Positions 29,070 to 39,348 are shown, counted from the first letter of the stretch. The stretch is DNA of 64,000 nt from Sporosarcina ureae (GCF_029267015.1 NZ_JARIEA010000045.1:1-64000); one strand, 5' to 3'. Notes: generated by a model not told the origin, from the sequence alone. Translations and numbers: made by a program.

Positions 29070-30524
29070 ATGAGAGCTCCTTATATGAGCATTGATCTGG
29101 ATTCACTACAGCAACTTTTTCTACATTCTGGTGATATACAGTTCCACCCCTATACTTTTCAATCACATACAGTCTATTTCATTACATGCGATTCAATGTT
29201 CGATGCACAGTTATTGAATGAAGTCGTGATTCCAAATGTACGTGAATTATATGCTGATAATAAAGAAAGCATAAGTGAGCAAGTTCTTTGCTCTTCTTTG
29301 TATATACCAAAACTCCAGATTCCCAAAACAGAAAAGGAACTAATTATGCTGGTGTATACGGGGCATGTACTCGTGTATTTTGAAGAGCTCCAATTAGTTG
29401 TGGCCGGTAATATTGAAAGTAAACCAAATCGGTCACCTGAAGAAACACGTTTAGAAGTTCCGGTTAAAGGACCTCGTGATAACTTCATTGAAGATATTTC
29501 AGTTAATATTGCACTCATTAGAAAACGCCTTCCAACCGATTCTTTATGCGTGGAAAAGTTCGAATTAGGCGCTCGGTCAAAAACTACTGTAGCACTTATG
29601 TACTTCGATGATATTGCCAGTGAAGATACGTTAAACCAATTGCGTACACAGCTGGGCAAAGTGAATACGGATATTGTGTTCAGTGGTGATGAATTGATGG
29701 AGTTAGTGAACAAAAAAGCCTTGCTCTTTCCTCGATCTGACTATACAGGACGACCCGACAATGCAATCCAGTCATTGGCGAGAGGTCGCTTTATTATTCT
29801 AGTGGACGGTGTAGCCTACGCCGTCATTACTCCAATCAGTTTGTTTTTATTAATGAAAACATCCGAGGATTTTGAATTTCCAAGTCTCCAAAGTTCAATC
29901 CAGCGACTGCTTCGTCTCAGTAGTTTATTAATCGGTTTACTGCTGCCCGCTTTCTGGCTTGCACTCACCGTCTTTCATCAAGATCAATTGCCTATTCAAT
30001 TATTAGCTACCGTCGTACAGGCAAACTTAGGTCTACCTTTTCCTTCTATGTTTGAAATGTTATTGATGCTTAGCTTATTTGAGTTATTTCGAGAAGCAGG
30101 TTTACGTCTTCCTTCTGTAATTGGAAGTACGATTGGGGTTGTAGGTGGATTGATTATTGGAGATGCGGCAATACGCGCAGGTTTAACAAGTCCCGCTATG
30201 ATTGTCGTGATCGCCACTTCTACAATTGCGGCCTATACTTTGGTTAATCAATCACTCGTTACAGCAGTCAGTGCGTTACGCGTGTTTTTTATTTTACTTA
30301 CAGGATTGATGGGTTTATTTGGTTTTTATGTATCTTTATTTGCTACCCTTTTATATTTATCAACAATCCATACATTCGGGGTCCCTTATTTGAGTATTGC
30401 AACAGACATCAAGTGGAAAAATATTAAAAAGACATTGTTCCGCCTACCTACTGAACAATACAATGAGCGACCCGACGTATTGCATCCAAAGGATAAAACT
30501 CGCCAGAAAGGAACCGAAGAATGA
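29070..30524 (+). CDS. Spore germinant receptor subunit A (GerAA/GerKA-type)
   Basis: The 484-residue product has a long hydrophilic N-terminal region (residues 1-265) and about five membrane spans (~266-445), the GerA-family layout. PRSDYTGRPDNAIQSLARGR and LRLPSVIGSTIGVVGGLIIG are family-characteristic segments. GGTGAT precedes the ATG, 24 bases after gerB. It overlaps the C-subunit gene by four bases. Confidence 0.94.
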   Translation: MRAPYMSIDLDSLQQLFLHSGDIQFHPYTFQSHTVYFITCDSMFDAQLLNEVVIPNVRELYADNKESISEQVLCSSLYIPKLQIPKTEKELIMLVYTGHVLVYFEELQLVVAGNIESKPNRSPEETRLEVPVKGPRDNFIEDISVNIALIRKRLPTDSLCVEKFELGARSKTTVALMYFDDIASEDTLNQLRTQLGKVNTDIVFSGDELMELVNKKALLFPRSDYTGRPDNAIQSLARGRFIILVDGVAYAVITPISLFLLMKTSEDFEFPSLQSSIQRLLRLSSLLIGLLLPAFWLALTVFHQDQLPIQLLATVVQANLGLPFPSMFEMLLMLSLFELFREAGLRLPSVIGSTIGVVGGLIIGDAAIRAGLTSPAMIVVIATSTIAAYTLVNQSLVTAVSALRVFFILLTGLMGLFGFYVSLFATLLYLSTIHTFGVPYLSIATDIKWKNIKKTLFRLPTEQYNERPDVLHPKDKTRQKGTEE

Positions 30525-31663
30525 AAAAAACTGTGTTATTTGCGACACTTTGTCTGACGTTATTCTTGGCGGGTTGCTGGGATATGAGAGAACCCGAGCG
30601 AATGCTGTATGTCAACGGCTTGGGTGTTGATTATATAGACAATCAATTTCACATATATGTACAGATTATCGACTTTGCTAACACAGCAAAATCCGAACAA
30701 CCCGTAACTGACATTCCCCAAGCGGAAGTAGGATTCGCAAAGGCCGATACAATTGATGATGCCATTGCCCTGCTCTACCACTCTGTTGATCAGCAAGTGT
30801 TCTGGGGACATTTCTCTTATATCGTTTTATCGGAAAAAGTGCTGGAACACGGCAAATGGAATGCGGTTATTGACAGTTTTATACGGTATCGTGAGACGCG
30901 CTATCAAATTTGGTTATACGCAACACGTGACCCGGTGCAGGATGTACTTCTGGTCAGACCTGTTATCAATAAAGCCCTTACCCTATCAAAATTGGGTGAT
31001 CCAGACAATTCCTACGAACAAGAATCGTTTGTCTATCCTACGAATATACGCGAGCTGATTATCGGTTTGGACGAGCCGGGTCACGAAGCGGCAATCCCTC
31101 TTATCAATGTAAAGGATAACTGGGAGTCTTCAAAAGAGTCCGTTGCAGCACCTGTTTTATCAGGTATAGCGTCCATTTCACGCCACAATTTCAAAGGATT
31201 TATTTCGGGTTCTAGCGCAAGAGGATTGCAGTGGATGACGAAGAAAACTAAACGTGGTCGAATTTCTTTCAAAACAGAAAGAGATGATCATGTATCCATA
31301 ATAGTCGATAAAGTAAAACCGATCATTACACCCGTCAATAAAAACGGTGTGAAATTTAATGTGGAAGTAGATGTCGAAGCATCACTGAGTACAAAGGAAG
31401 GTTCTATTTCGATAAAAGAAATCCAGAAAAGATTAGAGGAAGAGATATCTAAACAAATTTTAGAGACATACAAAGAGGCTGTAGAAAAAAACATTGATGT
31501 CTATCGATTTTCTGAACATTTATACAGAAAGGACTTGAAGACGTGGAAGAAATACGAGCAAGACGGAGGTATTGAACTAACAGAGGAATCAATCGGGAAA
31601 TTGAACGTACGAGTCACAAAGCTTAATTCAGACCGAAAGAGTTTTCAAGAAACGATCAAATAG
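30521..31663 (+). CDS. Spore germinant receptor lipoprotein subunit C (Ger(x)C)
   Basis: A 380-residue lipoprotein: basic N-terminus, hydrophobic core and lipobox LFLAGC with the acylated Cys near residue 18. The mature part starts WDMREPERM, the classical Ger(x)C opening, and the rest fits the three-domain GerAC fold. The start overlaps the A-subunit stop as ATGA. It completes the receptor operon. Confidence 0.94.
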   Translation: MKKTVLFATLCLTLFLAGCWDMREPERMLYVNGLGVDYIDNQFHIYVQIIDFANTAKSEQPVTDIPQAEVGFAKADTIDDAIALLYHSVDQQVFWGHFSYIVLSEKVLEHGKWNAVIDSFIRYRETRYQIWLYATRDPVQDVLLVRPVINKALTLSKLGDPDNSYEQESFVYPTNIRELIIGLDEPGHEAAIPLINVKDNWESSKESVAAPVLSGIASISRHNFKGFISGSSARGLQWMTKKTKRGRISFKTERDDHVSIIVDKVKPIITPVNKNGVKFNVEVDVEASLSTKEGSISIKEIQKRLEEEISKQILETYKEAVEKNIDVYRFSEHLYRKDLKTWKKYEQDGGIELTEESIGKLNVRVTKLNSDRKSFQETIK

Positions 31664-31676
31664 AACGGCATAGTCA

Positions 31677-31717
31677 AATAAACCGCCGCAATCCACTATG
31701 GACTGCAGCGGTTTATT
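31677..31717. terminator. Bidirectional terminator between gerC and DUF3238-like gene
   Basis: AATAAACCGC..GCA / TGC..GCGGTTTATT with a short GGA/TCC extension separates two convergent genes. Confidence 0.85.
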
Positions 31718-31718
31718 G

Positions 31719-32915
31719 TTAATTACATGTCACGTAACGCCAATAATTATCTCCCAGCACACCTGTCAAATACGCTAAGCCTTCACTTTCAGTACGATGC
31801 AATGAGCGCCAATCCTCGTCATCAAGCGCCAAATACACTTCATGATGTGGTGCATCGTTATGATAGCCAACTAAGTCTAGGTTCCCTTGCTGATCTAAAT
31901 GTGCTTTTACTTCATAATGAATAGGCGGTGAAGCGGTTAGTGGATTGCCCACGTCATGGTTGATGGCAAAATGAACTTCTGTCGATTTCCCTTCTAATCG
32001 CTCGATTTCTATACCATCTACAGACGCATGGTCGTGGCGCTTATATCGTTTCATATAATTCATACCAATTGAAGGTCCAGTTGCTTTCGTAAATTGAAGT
32101 GTGCTATCGCCTCCGATAAACTCTCCTTCTATGTCCACACGGGTACGGAAGCTTTTTCCTTCTGGGTTAAAATCTCGATCATCACCTGTGAAATATGGAA
32201 TCGGTGAAAAGAGATTGGGGTTTTTTATGATGTCTTCTTTTAAAAACGTCGCATAACGGAACTTCCATTGCTTCAATTCATTTAATTTCTTTCTGTCAGC
32301 AATCGGTATAAGTAATTGATCCCGTTGCTTTACACATACAGAAAAAGTATAGACTTCTTCGGTTGGTTTATTATTCGGATTCGGTGGCATAACCACTTCA
32401 TACACTTTGGATGCAATCGATTTACTGACATTCATTTTCTGATTGCTGTTAATCAACGGACGCGTTGCCGAGACACTGTATACTACTGCCTCCGAAGGAC
32501 TTATCTCACGATCAATAAAACGATTATCTGTTATTGTTTCGAGATATTGACCGTTGCGGTAAATATCGAACTTCTCCACATCTTTGATCCACTCCCATGA
32601 CAGGGCAATTTGTGATGAAGCGGCAATCGTTGTGATGACTAATCGCTGTAAAGGATGTTCATCTTCCTGTACTTCAGTTAGGGCAGATGTCTGGATAACA
32701 ATTACATCTTGAACCCGTCCTTCCTCTACTCGTTCCACTGTGTATTGGAAAGGATGTGACGGATCTAACTCCCCATCCGAAAACTTCGGAGCGGTTCCTT
32801 CATATACTTGCCGGTCATTTTTATAGACACGGTAATAACCACCTATGTCACTCCACGTAAACGATATATCATCCAATGAATGGTCCATTTGTTGAATTTC
32901 AAATAATTTCTCCAT
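31719..32915 (-). CDS. Hypothetical protein with two FN3-like repeats (possibly DUF3238)
   Basis: 398 residues, no signal peptide. Two N-terminal units with similar wording (ISFTWSDIGGYYRVYKNDRQ and IALSWEWIKDVEKFDIYRNG) look like fibronectin type III-like beta domains, spanning roughly residues 15-75 and 95-170. The C-terminal ~200 residues (from FRYATFLKEDIIKNP) form a separate domain with many acidic and His residues. I recall Bacillus proteins of this type annotated DUF3238, but this is not verified. AAAGGAG precedes the ATG; it is a single-gene unit. Confidence 0.7.
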   Translation of the reverse strand: MEKLFEIQQMDHSLDDISFTWSDIGGYYRVYKNDRQVYEGTAPKFSDGELDPSHPFQYTVERVEEGRVQDVIVIQTSALTEVQEDEHPLQRLVITTIAASSQIALSWEWIKDVEKFDIYRNGQYLETITDNRFIDREISPSEAVVYSVSATRPLINSNQKMNVSKSIASKVYEVVMPPNPNNKPTEEVYTFSVCVKQRDQLLIPIADRKKLNELKQWKFRYATFLKEDIIKNPNLFSPIPYFTGDDRDFNPEGKSFRTRVDIEGEFIGGDSTLQFTKATGPSIGMNYMKRYKRHDHASVDGIEIERLEGKSTEVHFAINHDVGNPLTASPPIHYEVKAHLDQQGNLDLVGYHNDAPHHEVYLALDDEDWRSLHRTESEGLAYLTGVLGDNYWRYVTCN

Positions 32916-33110
32916 TTGCGATCTACTCCTTTATATCCATTTCATCTGAAAAAGATAAGACTTCTTCAGATAATTATGTAACGTTTAGCATACGGTTATA
33001 CTTGACCACCTAAGCGCAAACACTCATTTTCATACTTGTCAATCTGTTTATTGCAGGATCATTTTATCCTAACCTATCTATATGATATAATTAGCTTGTC
33101 TGATACATAG

Positions 33111-33200
33111 TCACCACTAGGGGTGCCAACATTTGGCTGAGATGCAATTATGCAAACCCTTTGAACCTGATCTAGTACAACCTAGCGGAGGGAAGTGGGT
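33111..33200 (+). promoter_or_regulatory. TPP riboswitch (THI-box)
   Basis: CCACTAGGGGTGCC, GGCTGAGAT, ACCCTTTGAACCTGATCTAGT and CCTAGCGGAGGGAAGTGG occur in canonical order, and CCACT pairs with AGTGG to close P1. TPP binding should terminate transcription before thiM. Confidence 0.97.
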
Positions 33201-33219
33201 AGTTTTTATACCCAACCGC

Positions 33220-33241
33220 CCATCCTAGTATGGGCTTTTTG
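33220..33241 (+). terminator. THI-box terminator
   Basis: GCCCAT, 6-base loop, ATGGGC and five T residues directly after the TPP aptamer. Confidence 0.85.
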
Positions 33242-33272
33242 TATATATACCTTTATAGGGAGGAAAAGAAAC

Positions 33273-34043
33273 ATGCAGCTTATTCAACAACTGCGACAAG
33301 AGCAACCACTTATCCACTGCATCACGAATTTCGTAGTGGCCAACTTCCAAGCTAACGGGTTACTTGCAATAGGTGCATCTCCTGTAATGGCCGATGCGGT
33401 GGAAGAGGCGGAAGATATCGCAAAAATCGCCGCTTGTAGCGTTCTAAATATTGGAACGTTAAAGCAACAAACGGTAGATGCAATGATTTTATCGGGGAAA
33501 AGTGCACGTGCAGCCGGCAAACCTGTTGTCTTGGATCCAGTTGGGGCAGGTGCAACGCCTTTTCGTAAAGCAAGTGTTCTCAAAGTTTTAGACGAAGTAG
33601 ACGTCACATTAGTTCGTTGTAATGCAGGGGAGCTGGCGGCAATTGCAGATATTCCATGGAATGCCAAAGGTGTAGATGCGGGCGAAGGACAAGCAGACAT
33701 TGAAGATGTTGCCAAACAGACAGCACGCAAGCATAACTGTCTAGTAGCAGTTTCAGGCGAAGTGGATATCGTTACTGATGGACACACGACAGTATCTATT
33801 ACAGGCGGACATCCAATGATGACAACGATTACGGGAACAGGTTGTTTACTTAGTTCAGTCGTCGGTGCTTTTCTAGCGGTGGGAATAGAGAGCCCTATGG
33901 AAGCAGCGGCAGATGCACTTTCATTTTATAAGCGTGCTGGAGAACAAACAGCGCAGATTTCTAAAGGTCCTGGAGACTTTGCGATGAACTTCTTAAACAT
34001 CTTATATTCTTTAGATCGCGAAACAAAAACATACTTTGTGTAA
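33273..34043 (+). CDS. thiM: Hydroxyethylthiazole kinase
   Basis: ThiM phosphorylates salvaged hydroxyethylthiazole. The 256-residue protein contains VHCITNFV-like HCITNFVVANFQANGLLA near residue 19, VLDPVGAGATPFR and the late anion hole region TTITGTGCLLSSVVGA, all family signatures. The ORF track starts in the riboswitch; AGGGAGG nine bases before ATGCAGCTT gives 33273. First gene of a thiamin salvage operon. Confidence 0.96.
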   Translation: MQLIQQLRQEQPLIHCITNFVVANFQANGLLAIGASPVMADAVEEAEDIAKIAACSVLNIGTLKQQTVDAMILSGKSARAAGKPVVLDPVGAGATPFRKASVLKVLDEVDVTLVRCNAGELAAIADIPWNAKGVDAGEGQADIEDVAKQTARKHNCLVAVSGEVDIVTDGHTTVSITGGHPMMTTITGTGCLLSSVVGAFLAVGIESPMEAAADALSFYKRAGEQTAQISKGPGDFAMNFLNILYSLDRETKTYFV

Positions 34044-34061
34044 AAGATAGGAGGTTTTTTA

Positions 34062-34877
34062 ATGACAATTCAAGTAGCTATGACTATTGCAGGATCAGAC
34101 AGTGGTGGTGGCGCGGGAATCCAAGCTGATTTGAAGACTTTTCAAGAGCTCGGTGTATTTGGTACTTCTGCTATTACGGCAGTAACTGCACAAAACACAT
34201 TAGGTGTACAAGATGTGTATCCGGTACAAGCTGACGGGGTAATCGCACAAATGAAAGCTGTACTTGACGACTTTGACGTGAAAGCCTGTAAAACCGGTAT
34301 GCTATTTTCGGCCGAAATCATTACAGCCGTCGCCTCTTTATTAAAAGAATATCCACCTATTCCATTAGTGATTGATCCTGTGATGATTGCTAAAGGCGGA
34401 CACTCTTTACTACAACAGCAAGCGATTGAGGCGCTGAAGGAACAGTTAATACCTCTAGCAACCGTTATAACACCAAATATTCCTGAAGCAGAAGTACTGA
34501 CAGACATGAAGATCTGTACTGATGAAGAGATTCAACTAGCAGCAGAAAAACTTATCCAGCTCGGCGCAAATGCTGTGGTCATAAAAGGTGGTCATCGCAG
34601 TGACGTGCTCGATGCGAAAGACTATTATGCAGATGTGGACGGACAATCATTCACAGTCACTACCCCTTGGATCCAAACGAAAGACACACATGGAACGGGT
34701 TGCACGTTTGCAGCTGCTTTGACAGCGTTTCTTGCAAGAGGTTATTCTCTACCCGATTCAGTAGCCGAGGCAAAGCAATTCATTCAAGCAGCAATTGAAA
34801 ATGGCTTACAACTCGGCTCAGGTCATGGTCCTACGAATCATTGGGCATATGGCCAGTTAAAAAGGGAGTTGCTCTGA
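34062..34877 (+). CDS. thiD: Hydroxymethylpyrimidine / phosphomethylpyrimidine kinase
   Basis: ThiD phosphorylates HMP twice to give the pyrimidine half of thiamin. The ribokinase-type fold shows AGSDSGGGAGIQADLKTFQE near residue 9, VIDPVMIAKGGHSLL and the C-terminal TKDTHGTGCTFAAALTAFLA. Length 271. Its TGA stop overlaps the thiE ATG by one base (TGATG). Confidence 0.96.
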   Translation: MTIQVAMTIAGSDSGGGAGIQADLKTFQELGVFGTSAITAVTAQNTLGVQDVYPVQADGVIAQMKAVLDDFDVKACKTGMLFSAEIITAVASLLKEYPPIPLVIDPVMIAKGGHSLLQQQAIEALKEQLIPLATVITPNIPEAEVLTDMKICTDEEIQLAAEKLIQLGANAVVIKGGHRSDVLDAKDYYADVDGQSFTVTTPWIQTKDTHGTGCTFAAALTAFLARGYSLPDSVAEAKQFIQAAIENGLQLGSGHGPTNHWAYGQLKRELL

Positions 34878-35536
34878 TGCGACAAGTAGAAGTGAAGAAA
34901 GCATTGGGCTTATACTTTGTCATGGGTACGCCAAACGTAAAAAACCATGAACCCTTAGCTGTATTGGAAGCAGCACTTCGTGGCGGCGTTACGTGTTTTC
35001 AGTTGCGCGAAAAAGGTGATAGTGCATTAACGGGTGACGCTTTACTTGGATTCGCAAGAAAATGTCAGGCATTATGCAGATTATATCGTGTTCCGTTTAT
35101 AATTAATGACGATGTAGATTTAGCATTGGCACTTAATGCGGATGGTGTACACGTTGGGCAAGATGACGAACAGGCAGACAGTGTTCGCAAACGGATTGGT
35201 CCTGATAAATGGCTTGGTGTCTCGACACATAATGCAACTGAAGTTCAACTGGCACAATCGATTGGTGCAGATTACATAGGACTTGGCCCAATTTATCCGA
35301 CGACAACTAAACTGGATGCTTCAGAAGTCGTCGGAACAAACCTAGTGGAAAAAATCCACACTGCATTTCCCGACATGCCAATGGTAGCAATTGGCGGAAT
35401 TACGCTAGCTACTACTGAGTCTATTATACGGGCGGGTGCAGATGGCGTGGCGGTAGTATCTGCCATTGCCTCTGCAGCCGACCCACAAAAAGCCGCAAAA
35501 TCTATTTCAAAAACGATCCATTCTACTCTAAAGTAA
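34877..35536 (+). CDS. thiE: Thiamine-phosphate synthase
   Basis: ThiE joins thiazole phosphate and HMP diphosphate to thiamin monophosphate. The TIM-barrel motifs FQLREKG, FIINDDVDLALALNADGVHV, GLGPIYPTTTK and AIGGI are all visible in about 220 residues. The start is the ATG overlapping thiD, with GGGAG eight bases upstream, rather than the track start 12 codons earlier. Confidence 0.96.
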   Translation: MRQVEVKKALGLYFVMGTPNVKNHEPLAVLEAALRGGVTCFQLREKGDSALTGDALLGFARKCQALCRLYRVPFIINDDVDLALALNADGVHVGQDDEQADSVRKRIGPDKWLGVSTHNATEVQLAQSIGADYIGLGPIYPTTTKLDASEVVGTNLVEKIHTAFPDMPMVAIGGITLATTESIIRAGADGVAVVSAIASAADPQKAAKSISKTIHSTLK

Positions 35537-35547
35537 ACGAGGTTGCT

Positions 35548-36036
35548 ATGAATACACGTAAAATGATTTTTATGACGATGTTCGTCGCGATTGCAGTCGC
35601 AGGCTCTGCATTTGTTTCATTTCCAGCCGGCATTGCTAGGGCCTATCCTATTCAACATGCGGTGAATGTGATTGTCGCTATTGTGATGGGGCCAGCCGCG
35701 GCTGTTACCGTTGCTTTCGTGACAGGATTGGTCCGCATATTGACAGGAACGGGTTCATTGCTCGCATTTCCAGGCGGTATGATTGGTGCCTTTTTGGCGG
35801 GTGTTCTGTATAAGCGTTTTAAAAAGAATTGGAGTGCAGGCGTTGGTGAAATTATCGGTACTGGTTTGATTGCGCCTTTGTTTGCTGTTCCGTACGCAAA
35901 AATTCTGATGGGCACTACGGTGACCGCATTTTTCTTCTTGCCACCGTTCCTCGTATCAACAGTTAGCGGTACCATTATCGGTCTGTTACTAGCTCCTAGA
36001 CTTTTAAAGTTAAATTTATTTAAAGACTTACAGTGA
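35548..36036 (+). CDS. thiW: ThiW, thiazole-uptake ECF transporter S component
   Basis: A 162-residue membrane protein with five to six hydrophobic segments. AGIARAYPIQHAVNVI and LTGTGSLLAFPGGMIGAFLAG resemble ThiW, the predicted hydroxyethylthiazole-specific S subunit. With ThiM, ThiD and ThiE beside it the operon imports and rebuilds thiamin from its thiazole half. The ECF module is not in the window. Confidence 0.9.
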   Translation: MNTRKMIFMTMFVAIAVAGSAFVSFPAGIARAYPIQHAVNVIVAIVMGPAAAVTVAFVTGLVRILTGTGSLLAFPGGMIGAFLAGVLYKRFKKNWSAGVGEIIGTGLIAPLFAVPYAKILMGTTVTAFFFLPPFLVSTVSGTIIGLLLAPRLLKLNLFKDLQ

Positions 36037-36044
36037 ACTAAAAC

Positions 36045-36080
36045 AAAAGATCCGCAGAGACTCTTCTCTGCGGATCTTTT
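36045..36080. terminator. Bidirectional terminator between thiW and dsdA
   Basis: A perfect 16-bp stem AAAAGATCCGCAGAGA / TCTCTGCGGATCTTTT with a 4-base loop between convergent genes. Confidence 0.92.
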
Positions 36081-36106
36081 GTCGATTTCCCGGGAAATAC
36101 CGTGCA

Positions 36107-37411
36107 TTATGTATTCACTTGATTATAATAGCGCTGCATTTCTTCCTTCGGTACCATGTTTCCACCCGTTCCCCACACTAGATGTGTAGCATTTATAGAA
36201 TTGGCTAAAGGGAGTTTAGATGTTATTACGTGTAGAGGACCTGTCATACCAGCAAGTGCGGAAGGTTCTAACCAAATGTTTTCACTATCCGCGAGCATTC
36301 TCAAAAGTTTGAACAATGTTTGATCCGCTACCGTATAGCACCCCGTCAAGAAAGGTTCCATCGTTTTTCCGACAAAAGCTGATGCTGTACCAACCGCTAA
36401 TCCGTCGGCTGCTGTTTGATTATCCAATCCAAAGTCTGCTACGGATACTTGATCATGCATTCCCGTCATCATACCAATCATCATGCACGGTGAATGGGTA
36501 GGCTCGGCAAACAGGCAATGAACATGATCGCCTAATGCTAGCTTGAGTCCGAATGCCACGCCGCCTGGACCTCCCCCCACTCCGCAAGGTAAGTAGACAA
36601 ATAAGGGATGATCTTTATCCACAACGATATGCTGTGATTTTATTTGTGACGCAACTCGTTCTCCTGCTACTGCATAGCCCAGGAATAAATCCGTAGAATT
36701 TTCATCATCGACAAAGTGACACATTGGATCTGCGTCTGCTTGACGTCGACCTTCTTCCACCGCTTTACTGTAATCATCAGCATATTCCACTACATGGACG
36801 CCTTTTGAACGCAATAACTCTTTCTTCCACTGCTTAGCATCTGCCGACATATGCACAGTGACATCAAAGCCAAGTTTTGCACTCATGATTCCAATACTAA
36901 GTCCTAAATTGCCCGTCGAACCTACAGCAATCTTATATTTCCCGAACAACTCACTGAATGCAGGCTTATTAAATTGACTATAGTCTTTCGTAGAATCGAG
37001 CAACTGATGATCAATAGCCAATGTTTCAGCATGTTTTAGTATTTCATAAATACCTCCACGCGCTTTTATTGAACCTGAAATCGGAAGCGCATTATCTTGT
37101 TTTAACAACAGTCTACCCGGAATATCTATCTTATACATTGATTCAAGCGCATGCTTCATTTGCTTAACTTCTGTCAAAGGAGACTCAATTATGCCATCCT
37201 GAGTATCCGGAAAAACTTTTGCCAAATAAGGGGCGAAACGCTCTAACCTTTGACTAGCATCCTTTATATCGTCTTCCGAAACGCGTGTTTTCGTTAGACC
37301 GCTAGCTACGGATTCTAGTAAAGGATTACACCATAACACCTCTTGCTTTTCCATCACCGTTTGCAACAAAGGTTGTTTCTTAAGCCATTCATTTCGCATA
37401 AGATCATTCAT
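36107..37411 (-). CDS. dsdA: D-serine ammonia-lyase
   Basis: A PLP enzyme that converts D-serine to pyruvate and ammonia. The Schiff-base lysine is in [16 protein letters not shown] (about residue 115), the phosphate loop is [12 protein letters not shown] and the glycine-rich [17 protein letters not shown] supports the DsdA subgroup. The ORF track starts 30 codons early; AAGGGGG nine bases before ATGAATGAT sets 37411 (434 residues). It stands alone; D-serine detoxification is the inferred role. Confidence 0.94.
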   Translation of the reverse strand: MNDLMRNEWLKKQPLLQTVMEKQEVLWCNPLLESVASGLTKTRVSEDDIKDASQRLERFAPYLAKVFPDTQDGIIESPLTEVKQMKHALESMYKIDIPGRLLLKQDNALPISGSIKARGGIYEILKHAETLAIDHQLLDSTKDYSQFNKPAFSELFGKYKIAVGSTGNLGLSIGIMSAKLGFDVTVHMSADAKQWKKELLRSKGVHVVEYADDYSKAVEEGRRQADADPMCHFVDDENSTDLFLGYAVAGERVASQIKSQHIVVDKDHPLFVYLPCGVGGGPGGVAFGLKLALGDHVHCLFAEPTHSPCMMIGMMTGMHDQVSVADFGLDNQTAADGLAVGTASAFVGKTMEPFLTGCYTVADQTLFKLLRMLADSENIWLEPSALAGMTGPLHVITSKLPLANSINATHLVWGTGGNMVPKEEMQRYYNQVNT

Positions 37412-37526
37412 GCAGTGTCGCCCCCTTATAATAAATTCAGCCCCAGTATAACATAGCGACTTTGCCATATTTATAGAGATCTTGCAGGATTCATCTGTCA
37501 TTATTCGCCGAACTCATAAATTGATT

Positions 37527-38138
37527 TTAACTAAACCAACCTTTTTCATTGAAGAGCGTAATCGCTTCTATGCGATTGCGTACACCGAGCTTATCCAAGA
37601 TGGTCGATACATAATTTCGAACGGTTCCAGGTGATAAAAATAACTCCGCGGCAATTTGCTTCGTAGTTTTCCCTTCTGACACAAGCTTCAGTACTTGCAC
37701 TTCCCGCTCGGTCAACGGATTTTTCTCTTCTTCCTTCATATCAAACGCCAAATCGATTAACTCCGGTGCATAAATACGACGCCCTTCAATAATAGAATGA
37801 ATAGATTTTACAAGCTCTTCAATCGGATTATCTTTTAGTAAATATCCACGGACTCCGGCATTACGTGCCCGTTCGAAATACCCTGCCCGCGCAAATGTCG
37901 TCAAAATAATAATCTGACAATCTAATTCTTGGAGTTCTTCTGCAGCGTCAAGTCCTGTTTTAATAGGCATCTCTATATCCATAATACAAACATCTGGTTG
38001 AAGGCTTTTAACTAAATCTATAGCTTCCTGACCATTCTTAGCCATACCCACTACTTCCATATCTTCTTCCAGATCCAATAACGACCCCAGCGCACCGAGC
38101 AGCATTCCTTGATCTTCTGCAATTACAATGCGGATCAT
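37527..38138 (-). CDS. desR: Response regulator DesR
   Basis: A NarL/FixJ-type regulator of 203 residues that activates des at low temperature. The receiver domain has the acidic pocket AEDQ, the phospho-acceptor Asp54 in CIMDIEMP and Lys in YLLKDNP; the C-terminal LuxR helix-turn-helix is KTTKQIAAELFLSPGTVRNY. MLLGALGSLL and EDMEVVG closely resemble B. subtilis DesR. It starts three bases after desK. Confidence 0.95.
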   Translation of the reverse strand: MIRIVIAEDQGMLLGALGSLLDLEEDMEVVGMAKNGQEAIDLVKSLQPDVCIMDIEMPIKTGLDAAEELQELDCQIIILTTFARAGYFERARNAGVRGYLLKDNPIEELVKSIHSIIEGRRIYAPELIDLAFDMKEEEKNPLTEREVQVLKLVSEGKTTKQIAAELFLSPGTVRNYVSTILDKLGVRNRIEAITLFNEKGWFS

Positions 38139-38141
38139 ATA

Positions 38142-39269
38142 TCATCCCTCCTTTATTTGTTTCAGGACAGCAGGCACGGAAATTTTAAGTTGCGTCCATT
38201 CGTCACTCGTAACTGATAATTTACCGTTAACGAATTCCAATCGTTCTTTCATACCATCCAGTCCGTTACCTGGTAAATTTGCCCCGTCTTTCGCTATACC
38301 AATTCCGTTATCTTTCACTTTAATTACGAATGATTTTTCTGTGTGTTCAAATTGGATGTAGCATCGCTCTGCATAGCTATGTCTCACTACATTATTGATC
38401 GCTTCTTTCAAACACATAACCAATACGTTTTCTACAATAGGAGACATGTCAGGGAAATTTGGATTGCCTTCTAACTCCACTTCAATTTCAGCTGCTTTTA
38501 GCAATTGTTGAACTCGAACCAGTTCATCTTTAATCTTCACTCGCCGCATACCACTGACGAGTACACGTACTTCTTTTAAAGCAGTACTAGATATTTGACG
38601 TATGTCTTGAATCTCCGCTTTTGCGGAATCGATATCTCGATCCATTAATTTAGAAGCTAGGTCACTTTTCAAACCAATCATCGATAGTTTTTGTCCTAAC
38701 GTATCATGGAGATCCCGTGCAATCCGCTCGCGTTCTTGAATAATCATTAGCTCGGATATCCGTTCTCTGGCAATCTCTAACTGATCTTGCAGTAAGTCTC
38801 GCTTTTGTCGATTGTATAGATTGAAAGGCAATAATACTACGCCAATAACTGTAATAATAACAAAGTGGATCTGCGGTAAAAACAACTCAATTTCAAGAAA
38901 GAATCCTGCAACAATTGCTGCAATTAAAATCGCAATATGTAATCCGTAAATAATGAAAAACCCTGCTGGCCTTCTAATATTGCCAATGGAAAACGCAATG
39001 AACAAAGATAAATAGACATAACCAAATAATAATGTCATCGCGACCGTAATCACAATTTCAAAACTGATCCACATATACATAAGACCACTTTTGGATTTGG
39101 CGGAGAAATAGTATGACAGGAAAAATAACACTAATAATATAACGCCAATCGTTAAATTAAATGGAGATGCGCTTCGCAAAATAAAAAAGAAAGGCAATAT
39201 ACAAAATACAACCCAAGCATAAATACTGAGCCATGGACTTTTTGGAAATATACTATACCAACTATACAT
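38142..39269 (-). CDS. desK: Thermosensor histidine kinase DesK
   Basis: The 375-residue kinase has about five membrane spans in residues 1-150, the part that senses membrane thickness in B. subtilis DesK, a coiled-coil linker, and the HisKA_3 phosphorylation site RIARDLHDTLGQKLSMIG with His188. The ATP-binding domain shows NNVVRHSY and VKDNGIGI. Co-transcribed with desR and located next to the desaturase gene, so the whole cold-adaptation circuit is here. Confidence 0.95.
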   Translation of the reverse strand: MYSWYSIFPKSPWLSIYAWVVFCILPFFFILRSASPFNLTIGVILLVLFFLSYYFSAKSKSGLMYMWISFEIVITVAMTLLFGYVYLSLFIAFSIGNIRRPAGFFIIYGLHIAILIAAIVAGFFLEIELFLPQIHFVIITVIGVVLLPFNLYNRQKRDLLQDQLEIARERISELMIIQERERIARDLHDTLGQKLSMIGLKSDLASKLMDRDIDSAKAEIQDIRQISSTALKEVRVLVSGMRRVKIKDELVRVQQLLKAAEIEVELEGNPNFPDMSPIVENVLVMCLKEAINNVVRHSYAERCYIQFEHTEKSFVIKVKDNGIGIAKDGANLPGNGLDGMKERLEFVNGKLSVTSDEWTQLKISVPAVLKQIKEG

Positions 39270-39348
39270 CAGTTCTGATCGCCGTCCTTTTCATTCCATT
39301 GTAACAAATATTTACTCGTCTAGCTCTCTCAGGATATTTACGCAAAAT

